Below are positions 15,835 to 22,226 of a DNA stretch of 37,351 nucleotides, piece after piece (positions within the stretch are counted from its first letter, which is position 1; the number at the start of each line of letters is the position of its first letter). Source of the stretch: JACDAN01 sp036554945 (GTDB lineage: Bacteria; Actinomycetota; Thermoleophilia; Gaiellales; Gaiellaceae). Where the stretch lies: positions 1-37,351 of the forward strand of contig DATBMH010000054.1 of NCBI GenBank assembly GCA_036554945.1, written 5' to 3'. The notes below the pieces were generated by a model that saw nothing but the letters and a program-made list of their open reading frames with translations, searched no databases and had not been told where the DNA came from. Both the position numbers and the translations under genes were made by a program.

Positions 15835-18015
15835 CTACTCGTCGCGCGGACAGGGCGTGACGAGGAAGAGCGAGTCGCTCGCGTTCGGGCTGTTCTGCGC
15901 CTCCGCGTCCGGGCTGTTGGAGCGCCAGGAGTCGAAGAACACGTCCGACTGCTCGCAGGCCGGGTTCCGGCCAGGCTGGGACGGGAAGGTCGCCCCGCCC
16001 GCCGGGCCGCCTGAAGACCGGCCGTTGCGTGCGTCGGTCATCAGGGTGTTCACCCGCGTGTCCGTCAGCGCGACCGACTCGTAGTCGCCGGCGAACAGGC
16101 CCGCGCGGAACGAGTAGTCGTAGTTGGACGGAACGCTCGAGACGCCGTAGTTGCGGAACGGCCCGGTGTAGGTCGGCCCTGCTCCCGGAGGAGCGGGGGC
16201 CACACCCGGGTTCACGGGCGCCGTGGGCTGCGGGATGAGGCCCGCCGCCGCGGCAACGCACTGGGTCGGGTTGCTCGTGGTGATGCGGCAGTTCGCACCC
16301 CAAGTCCAGACCAGGTAGTTGCCGGGCCGGTGCCGGCTCGTCGGCCACTCGTGCGCGACGGAGTCGACGTCGAGACGCCGGTCCTTCATCACGACCGTCA
16401 TGTGACCCTGCTCGTTGATGTCGACCCAGGGCCAGAACTGGTCGTTGCCGGTGTTGACGCCTGCCGGGCACGCCGGCTGCGTCGGTTCCGGGCCACCCGG
16501 ATTCCGACCGCAGTCGCGGTTGGCCGGCGAGGTCGAGCTGTCGTCGTTGACCCGGGTCGGGCCGTACCACGACGAGCCGCCGTCCGTCGACTTGAAGAAG
16601 AACACGTCGCTGTTCGTGCTGTCACGCGTCCCGTTGCGGTTGTCCTCCATCACGAGATAGAGGTCGTCCGCGAACGCCCCGCCGCGCTTGTCGGCGACGA
16701 TCGCGCCCGTCATCGGGATGCGGAAGCAGCTGTTGGTGAGATGGACCCGCGTCGCGCCGCGCGCAGTGCAGTCCGGCCTCAGCCGGAGGTTCACGTCGTA
16801 CGCGGTCGTGACGTAGAACGGGCCCTGCCAGGTCGCCCCGCCGTCCGCCGAGCGGACGACGAGCCACTGGTTCTCGTCTTCGGTGTCGAAGTTCTCGAAC
16901 GCGACGTAGACGTGGCCCGTCTTCGGGCTCACCGTCGGGACCGAGAACTGGTTGTCGTCGCAGGCCGTCCCACCGGCGAACGAGCCCACGCAGAAGGGCG
17001 CGCTGCCGTTGATGACCTGGACGGGCGACCACGACCGACCCATGTCGTCGGAGTGGCTCTCGACGATCTTGGAGTCGGTGATGAAGTTCGGAGTTCCGAC
17101 CGGGTTCGTGAACCGTGTCCAGGTCACGTAGATCCGGTCGGGCCCGACCTGGGCCGGATCGCACGGCCGCGGCGTGTGGGTCGCCGGCGTGTAGCACGTC
17201 GGAGCGACACCCTCGGGCCGCGGTCCTGCGGCGACGTACTCCTTGTCGTTGAAGGTCACGCTGAAGTCAGGCGCCGGCGGCGTCATGACGTTCTCCGGCG
17301 TGAACGTCACCGTCCCGTCGCCGGGCTGGCGCGGATCGCCGGGCCCGCCGCACGGGGCTGTGTCGGTCAGGACGACGCACGGCCGGCTCCAGGTGAACCC
17401 GCCGTTCGTGGAGCGGGAGACCCAGATGCCGTTCGTGTCGTCCGTCCGGTTGAAGTTGATGTCCACGTAGTAGACGGTTCCCGCGCGGTCGAACACGATC
17501 GCGGGGTCGCCGCCGCCGTCGAGGTTGTCGCCGCTCGGCAGCGACGGGAACGGGATCCACCCGTCGTACCAGTGTTCCCCGCCGTCCCTCGTCGTGTAGA
17601 AGCCCGACGACGCCCAGCCGAGCCGGTAGTCGTTTGCCCCCGTGACGATGTTGTCGTCGTCGTGCGGGTTGACGTCCAGGCTCGTCTCGTTCTGCGGGAA
17701 GCAGCTGTACTCCGTGTTCGCCCGGGTCTCGTCGCCCCGCTCGCTCTTCTCCTCGGCGGCGTCCACCTCACGGCGGTCGAGATCCTCCGGGTTCGGCTCG
17801 GTGTTCATGCCGGCCTGTGGACACTCGGTGATGTTCGACCCGAGCACGATGTCCCGGAAGTCGAACGCTCCTGACGGCGTCGCGACCTGCTCGATCTTCA
17901 GCGACCTCGGGGTCGACTTCAGATCGTCGCCCTCGTCGGCGGCCGCGCCGGTCGTCAGGAGGAAGAACGTGGCAAGGGCGGTCAATGCCCCTACCAGGGC
18001 AAGAAACCTGCTCAT
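15835..18015 (-). CDS. Secreted BNR/Asp-box (sialidase-like) propeller protein C
   Basis: 726 residues from ATG 18013-18015, chosen for its strong upstream Shine-Dalgarno (AAGGGGAAGG) and because it begins a signal peptide (MSRFLALVGALTALATFFLL, then TTGAAADEG). Five Asp boxes are seen near residues 142 (TRDGGEHW), 202 (STNGGFTW), 321 (SDDMGRSW), 389 (SADGGATW) and 476 (STDGGSSW). They predict a six-bladed sialidase-like propeller. It has no RHH domain and no extra membrane helix, and is only distantly similar to A, B and D. Asp boxes are structural, so sialidase activity cannot be claimed. It is probably released or wall-associated, and it shares the GATATC operators upstream. Confidence 0.85.
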   Translation of the reverse strand: MSRFLALVGALTALATFFLLTTGAAADEGDDLKSTPRSLKIEQVATPSGAFDFRDIVLGSNITECPQAGMNTEPNPEDLDRREVDAAEEKSERGDETRANTEYSCFPQNETSLDVNPHDDDNIVTGANDYRLGWASSGFYTTRDGGEHWYDGWIPFPSLPSGDNLDGGGDPAIVFDRAGTVYYVDINFNRTDDTNGIWVSRSTNGGFTWSRPCVVLTDTAPCGGPGDPRQPGDGTVTFTPENVMTPPAPDFSVTFNDKEYVAAGPRPEGVAPTCYTPATHTPRPCDPAQVGPDRIYVTWTRFTNPVGTPNFITDSKIVESHSDDMGRSWSPVQVINGSAPFCVGSFAGGTACDDNQFSVPTVSPKTGHVYVAFENFDTEDENQWLVVRSADGGATWQGPFYVTTAYDVNLRLRPDCTARGATRVHLTNSCFRIPMTGAIVADKRGGAFADDLYLVMEDNRNGTRDSTNSDVFFFKSTDGGSSWYGPTRVNDDSSTSPANRDCGRNPGGPEPTQPACPAGVNTGNDQFWPWVDINEQGHMTVVMKDRRLDVDSVAHEWPTSRHRPGNYLVWTWGANCRITTSNPTQCVAAAAGLIPQPTAPVNPGVAPAPPGAGPTYTGPFRNYGVSSVPSNYDYSFRAGLFAGDYESVALTDTRVNTLMTDARNGRSSGGPAGGATFPSQPGRNPACEQSDVFFDSWRSNSPDAEAQNSPNASDSLFLVTPCPRDE

Positions 18016-18043
18016 GCCCTTCCCCTTTCTCCCCCCGGCGCCG

Positions 18044-18072
18044 ACTATAGGACGCACGATCGCCGTAAGCAA
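18044..18072 (-). promoter_or_regulatory. Sigma-70-type promoter of C
   Basis: On the minus strand, -35 TTGCTT (18067-18072) and -10 TATAGT (18044-18049) have an exact 17-base spacer. The predicted transcript begins near 18037 and carries a leader of about 20 bases that includes the Shine-Dalgarno. This is one of the best -10/-35 pairs in the window. Confidence 0.6.
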
Positions 18073-18083
18073 ATATGGCAACG

Positions 18084-18107
18084 GATATCAGAGCGCAGGG
18101 TGATATC
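18084..18107. promoter_or_regulatory. Two GATATC operator candidates between C and the divergent small gene
   Basis: GATATC at 18084-18089 and 18102-18107, 18 bases apart. They lie upstream of the C promoter (centres about 49 and 67 bases before its predicted start) and about 40 and 58 bases before the predicted start of the divergent gene at 18145, so they could serve both. This placement fits activation better than the -35 overlap seen at A and B. Confidence 0.45.
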
Positions 18108-18132
18108 TCGGGTTGAACCTGCGCTCCGGGGG

Positions 18133-18138
18133 CATACT
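18133..18138 (+). promoter_or_regulatory. -10 element of the small secreted gene at 18145
   Basis: CATACT, then six bases, then ATG at 18145, which is leaderless geometry. A GGAG also sits at 18139-18142, only two bases before the ATG, so initiation could use either route. Confidence 0.35.
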
Positions 18139-18144
18139 GGAGCC

Positions 18145-18489
18145 ATGATCCGCGTGCTGACACTCGCGGCTCTCGCTCTCGTGCTGGCCCCGCTGGGCGC
18201 CGCCGCCGAAGGTACGGCAACGGGCAACGCGAAGGTCCGGCTCGTGAGCATGAAGCCGCTCAAGGTGAAGGGCACGGGCTTCCTCTCGCGCGAGCAGATC
18301 ACCGTCCGGGTGACGGGGCGCGGGACCTCGATCCGCAAGAAGGTGACGGCAACGCGAACGGGCGGGTGGGTGCTCGCCTTCGCCGTCCCCTTCGAGCGCT
18401 GCAACGGCCTGATCGTCCGGGCGACGGGGAGCCGTGGCTCCCGCGCCGGGATGAAGCTGCCGCAGCCGCTCTGCCCGCCGCCGCTCTGA
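18145..18489 (+). CDS. Small secreted Ig-like/beta-sandwich protein, paralogue of 8805-9191
   Basis: 114 residues. Signal peptide MIRVLTLAALALVLAPLGAAA, then one beta-rich domain with GTGFLSREQITVRVTG, two cysteines (FERCNGLIV, QPLCPPP) and GSRGSRAGM. It shares the pattern GxGFxSxE...CxGLxVxAxGxxGSRA...QxxCxxP with the protein after lipA. The ATG is chosen because it begins the signal peptide. It is divergent from C across the GATATC pair and convergent with D across a terminator, so it may belong to the same regulon. The function is unknown; a small binding or adhesion module is possible. Confidence 0.75.
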   Translation: MIRVLTLAALALVLAPLGAAAEGTATGNAKVRLVSMKPLKVKGTGFLSREQITVRVTGRGTSIRKKVTATRTGGWVLAFAVPFERCNGLIVRATGSRGSRAGMKLPQPLCPPPL

Positions 18490-18496
18490 GCCACGA

Positions 18497-18522
18497 GAGA
18501 GGCCGCCTCTCGGCGGCCTCTC
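18497..18522. terminator. Bidirectional hairpin between the small secreted gene and D
   Basis: A perfect 11-bp stem (18497-18507 with 18512-18522, loop TCTC) with core GGCCGCC/GGCGGCC. It lies between convergent stops at 18489 and 18546. Confidence 0.7.
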
Positions 18523-18545
18523 CCGAGACGAGCTAGCTCGACGAC

Positions 18546-21524
18546 CTAGTCGTCGTCATCGTCGTGCCCGCCGCTTCCGCCGAGGATGAGGCGCCAGGCG
18601 CCCCGTCCGTGCGTCGCGGCGTAGATCACGCGCTTCGAGGTGCCCGGGATCTTCGCCTGGGACAGCTCGTAGGTCGCGACCTTCGGCAGCCCCCTGGCGC
18701 CCTCGACCCAGTGCGTGCCGCCGGCGGGAAGCCGGAGGACGCCCCAGTCGAAGGAGGCGTAGAGGTCACCGGTCGGTGCGTCGAGCTCGACGTCGGTGAT
18801 CGGCAGGTCGCCGAGGTCGTGGCTCAGGTCGGTCCAGGTCGCCGTCCCGGTCGCCGGGTTGTAGACGGCCTTGAACACATGGCCCGGCTGGCCGGGCGTG
18901 TAGGCCTCGTAGCCGGAGAACGAGATGTAGGCGGTGTTGCCCGAGGGATCCCTGGGGTCGACCGAGATCCCGCTCGGGAAGCGGCGCGGCTGCGCCGGGG
19001 TGTCGATGCGGGTGAACACGACCTCCGTCTGCCGCTCGTTGAAGCCCGTGCCGCAGCAGTCCGGCTCCTGCACCTGCGTCGCCGGATTGTTGGAGTCCGC
19101 GTTCTTCGCCACGAAGATGCGGCCGCGGCGCGTCCCGGCCCAGATCGTGCCGGTGTTCGTCTTCGCCCGCTCGATCGCGACCACGTAGCCCGTGCCCTTG
19201 TCGGCCGAGGGGCCCGTGATCAGGCTGCCCTGGCCGAGCTTCTCCCAGTCACCGCACCCGGAGTCCACGCCCGCGTTGAGCGCGCCCGAGCGCGGGCCGC
19301 CGAGCACGTTGCAGTTGTTCTCGAGGAAGGTCCGGTCCCCACCCGCGCTCTGCGTCCGCCAGACGCTCTCGGAGCCGGCAAATGCCGTCTTCGAGACGAC
19401 CGGGTCGGCCGTGAACGGGATGTAGAAGCCGGAGCCCTCCGGCGAGAAGAGAATCGGGTCGAAGATCCACGACCACCACTGCGGGTCGTTGCCGCGGAAG
19501 TTCACGTCGCCCTGCTGGGCGAAGTACGTGTGGTAGCGGATGTTCCCCTGCTTCGCGTCGATGCCGGACTGGCCACCGTCTCCCGACACGAAGTTCAGCC
19601 AGGTCTTCGACCCGCTGTACCCGAGCGTCCCGTTGTCCTGAGTCCCGCCGATCACCGTGCGGAGAGGGTCGCTCGGGTCCGGCGAGAGGTCCTGGAACTG
19701 CAGCGTCCGCAGGCCCTCGTTCATGGTGATCAGGTTGTCCGGGATGAACGACAGGAACATCTGGCACTCGGAGAGGTCGAGGCCGGAGAGGTTCCGGTCG
19801 GGCTCGGAGCAGTCGGACGAGTCGTTGACGTAGCGGCCACTCGTCCGGACGATCCCGCCGTCGCTCCCGATGAACAGGATGTTCGGGTTCTTCGGGTGGA
19901 AGGCGAGGATCTGGACGTCGGGATGGTTGGCCTCGAACGGATCCTTGGCCTCACCCGACATGTCGGTGAAGAGCACGCCGGCGTTGCGCGACAGCACGAT
20001 GTTGCGGCCGTTCGACTTGTCCGCCCCGGCGTACGGGGGCAGCTCGCCGTACTGCGTCTGGCCGCCGATCATCACCACGTCCGGGTTCTTCGGCGAGACG
20101 GCGATCGGCATGTCGTACGAGCACTGGCCGCCGCAGATGTCGAACGAGCTGTAGCCCGGGGTGTTCCGGGTCGGGCTCGAGAGCATCTGGAAGGCCGGCG
20201 TCGCCGCCCTCGCGTCGTCCGTGCGGAGCACGCGCGACGCGTCGAGAAGGCCGGACGGCCCCGGCACCTGGTTGCGGCCGTCGTAGACGTACAGCCGCGT
20301 CCTGCCGTTGCCGAGCTTCGCCGCAGCGACCTCGTACCGGATGCCGAGCGGCGTGCCGCCCGGGTTCGTGGAGCCGTCGTCCGGAACGCCGAAGTAGATG
20401 TTCTGGAACGTGGCGCCGTTGTCCCGCGACCGGAAGACGCCGTACTCGAACATCGTGAAGTAGAACGTCCTCGAGTCGGCGGGGTCGTACTCGATGTCGG
20501 TCACGCCGCCGCGGAAGAAGTCGTTGCCGGTGGCGCTGGTCGGGTCGACGGGATCCTGCGGCTGGTTGAACCGCAGCTGGAAGCTCGCCCCGCCGTCCTT
20601 CGACTCGTAGAGGCCGATGGGCGGCGCTCCCGGCGGTGTGAAGCGACCGCCGGACACCCCGGAGAGCGAGTGCCGTGCGACGGTCGTCCCGATCAGGATG
20701 TGCCGCGAGTTCCTCGGGTCGATCGCGATCTCCCCGATCCCGCGGTCCTTCGCCACGGCGTAGCTCCCCGGGACGAGCTTCCAGTGCTCGCCGCGGTCGG
20801 TCGACTTGTAGAGGCCGAGCCCGGCCTCGCTGTCGCTCGAGCCGCTGGGCTCGCCGGTGCCGACGTAGATCGTCCTGCCGCTCTTGTCGGTCGGGTCGAT
20901 CAGCAGCGCGCCGATCGAGGTGGTCGGAAGCCCGCGGTCGAGCGGCTCCCAGTCCGGGTCGCGGGACAGCGCGTCGTCGGTCCGCCACACGCCGCCGCCG
21001 GCGGCGCCGATGTAGACGCGGCAGTCACGCTCGTCGCACTTCGGGTCGACGGCGATCGCCGTCATGCGGCCCGACCACTCGGTCGTCAGGCCGTTGTTCT
21101 GGGTCGCCTCCTGCGCGACGTCGAGCGTGAACGGCCCGACCTCGCTCCACTTGGCGCCGCCGCGACCGTCGTGGTCGTCGTCGTGGCGCCGCATGGCCTC
21201 CAGCGCCCCTTCGAGCTGCGCCGTGGCGACGGTCTTGTGCGGATAGGCGAGATCCTCGTAGGACTGCTGGGCGAAGCCGGCGACGATCTCGCGAGAGGCC
21301 TCGCGTCCCGCCTTCTCGCGCGCGACCGGCACGGGAATGCCGTGCCGGCGGTTCCCGCCGGCGTAGAGGTAGTTGAGCGCCTCGCGGCCCTTGGCGTCGC
21401 TCACGGCCGCGCTGCTCGCGGCGGTGGGCGATCCGGCCGGGCCGAGCGCGAGGGCTGCAGCGACCGCGGCGCCGACGACGACAAGCGTCGCGACGCCAAC
21501 GAAGACACGTCTCTTCTTTCGCAT
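18546..21524 (-). CDS. Propeller protein D: membrane-anchored/secreted BNR/sortilin-like protein without RHH
   Basis: 992 residues. It begins MRKKRRVFVGVATLVVVGAAV, a basic then hydrophobic segment acting as signal or anchor, with no RHH domain before it. The ectodomain is paralogous to A and B: AGGGVWRTD, YVGTGEPSG, GLYKSTDRGEHW, SKDGGASF, GGTQDNGTLG, DGGQSGID, YISFSGYEAYTPGQPGHVFK, DLPITDVELD and DWGVLRL. It ends in GGHDDDDD, like A. The last 20 coding bases plus stop are nearly identical to those of A. The start is ATG 21522-21524 after CAGGGGAGAGC, a strong Shine-Dalgarno. One GATATC lies upstream. A ligand-binding or adhesive surface role is possible, but no activity can be assigned. Confidence 0.87.
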   Translation of the reverse strand: MRKKRRVFVGVATLVVVGAAVAAALALGPAGSPTAASSAAVSDAKGREALNYLYAGGNRRHGIPVPVAREKAGREASREIVAGFAQQSYEDLAYPHKTVATAQLEGALEAMRRHDDDHDGRGGAKWSEVGPFTLDVAQEATQNNGLTTEWSGRMTAIAVDPKCDERDCRVYIGAAGGGVWRTDDALSRDPDWEPLDRGLPTTSIGALLIDPTDKSGRTIYVGTGEPSGSSDSEAGLGLYKSTDRGEHWKLVPGSYAVAKDRGIGEIAIDPRNSRHILIGTTVARHSLSGVSGGRFTPPGAPPIGLYESKDGGASFQLRFNQPQDPVDPTSATGNDFFRGGVTDIEYDPADSRTFYFTMFEYGVFRSRDNGATFQNIYFGVPDDGSTNPGGTPLGIRYEVAAAKLGNGRTRLYVYDGRNQVPGPSGLLDASRVLRTDDARAATPAFQMLSSPTRNTPGYSSFDICGGQCSYDMPIAVSPKNPDVVMIGGQTQYGELPPYAGADKSNGRNIVLSRNAGVLFTDMSGEAKDPFEANHPDVQILAFHPKNPNILFIGSDGGIVRTSGRYVNDSSDCSEPDRNLSGLDLSECQMFLSFIPDNLITMNEGLRTLQFQDLSPDPSDPLRTVIGGTQDNGTLGYSGSKTWLNFVSGDGGQSGIDAKQGNIRYHTYFAQQGDVNFRGNDPQWWSWIFDPILFSPEGSGFYIPFTADPVVSKTAFAGSESVWRTQSAGGDRTFLENNCNVLGGPRSGALNAGVDSGCGDWEKLGQGSLITGPSADKGTGYVVAIERAKTNTGTIWAGTRRGRIFVAKNADSNNPATQVQEPDCCGTGFNERQTEVVFTRIDTPAQPRRFPSGISVDPRDPSGNTAYISFSGYEAYTPGQPGHVFKAVYNPATGTATWTDLSHDLGDLPITDVELDAPTGDLYASFDWGVLRLPAGGTHWVEGARGLPKVATYELSQAKIPGTSKRVIYAATHGRGAWRLILGGSGGHDDDDD

Positions 21525-21565
21525 GCTCTCCCCTGTCTCGGAGTTCAGCGCGCCTGGCGCACGCT

Positions 21566-21598
21566 GATATCACCTCGTTGATAGAGGTTTATTTATCT
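21566..21598 (-). promoter_or_regulatory. GATATC operator candidate upstream of D
   Basis: GATATC at 21566-21571, with related GATAGA (21580-21585) and TTATCT (21593-21598) beyond it. This AT-rich patch stands out from its GC-rich surroundings. No convincing -10/-35 pair was found, so the exact promoter of D is open. Confidence 0.4.
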
Positions 21599-21631
21599 CC
21601 GCTCGGCTGGATGCTGTCAAGCAGGAGCGAC

Positions 21632-22204
21632 TCAGGAAGCGGCTTCGTCGATCCTCGCTGCCTGCTTGCGGGCGAGCTCGAGCGCGTCCTCCAGGCCGAG
21701 GTTCCCGGCGAAGCCGTTGACCTCGATCGAGGCGGTGATATTGGCTCTCCGCCAGGCCACGACGGCGAATCCCACGCGCGCCGCACCCGATCCCTCCTCG
21801 TGTGTGAACGCGACCGCCTCCTCCCCGAGCCCGGTCGCGGGCTCCTCGCGCCAGGCGATGTCGCTGCCCTCGAGGTCGGACCGCCGAGCCTCGAGCTGCT
21901 CGTCGGCGTCTTCGGCCGACGGGAAGCGGTTCACGAGCGAGGCGATCACGAGCGGTCCCTCGGTCGCCGGCGTGCCGGGCCGCCGGTAGCGCGCCTTCCA
22001 GCCCTCGCCGCCCGGCGGCACCCCCGCCGGGAGATCGACGCCACCTTGCCGTCCCTCGTCGAAGCGCGTGAACGCCGGCCCGACGTCTCCGGGCTGCAGG
22101 ACGAGCCGCTGCAGCTGGGCGAAGTCGATCGTCGCGCCGCTGTCGTCCGAGAGGCTGCAGCCGGCTGCGACGAGGAGCACCACCAGGAGGGAGGCCACGC
22201 GCAT
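21632..22204 (-). CDS. Predicted lipoprotein of unknown function
   Basis: 190 residues starting MRVASLLVVLLVAAGCSL. A lipobox (VAAGC) puts the lipidated cysteine at about residue 16, so the protein should be tethered to the outer face of the membrane. The mature part is acidic and soluble, with FAVVAWRRANITASIEV and a closing helix LEDALELARKQAARIDEAAS. This resembles small actinobacterial sensor-like lipoproteins, but I cannot name a family. It begins 22 bases after the metalloprotease stop on the same strand and is probably co-transcribed with it. Confidence 0.75.
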   Translation of the reverse strand: MRVASLLVVLLVAAGCSLSDDSGATIDFAQLQRLVLQPGDVGPAFTRFDEGRQGGVDLPAGVPPGGEGWKARYRRPGTPATEGPLVIASLVNRFPSAEDADEQLEARRSDLEGSDIAWREEPATGLGEEAVAFTHEEGSGAARVGFAVVAWRRANITASIEVNGFAGNLGLEDALELARKQAARIDEAAS

Positions 22205-22226
22205 CCGCGGCGAGGGTAATCGACTG

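Noticed and set aside
9581..16014. Long plus-strand open frames opposite propeller genes A and B
   Set aside because: They read as Arg/Val/Asp-rich shadow coding. The minus-strand frames have signal/TM segments, repeats and paralogy, so they are the real genes.
15835..18015. Calling C a sialidase enzyme
   Set aside because: Asp boxes are structural and occur in many non-enzymatic propellers; the arginine triad and other catalytic residues could not be confirmed by eye.
9248..21524. Island as a mobile element or prophage
   Set aside because: No transposase, integrase, terminal repeats or tRNA-type attachment site was seen, and GC content stays similar apart from the short AT-rich operator regions.
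21571..21588. CCTC/GAGG inverted repeat upstream of D as a terminator
   Set aside because: The stem is only four base pairs and lies upstream of the gene, inside the likely regulatory region.
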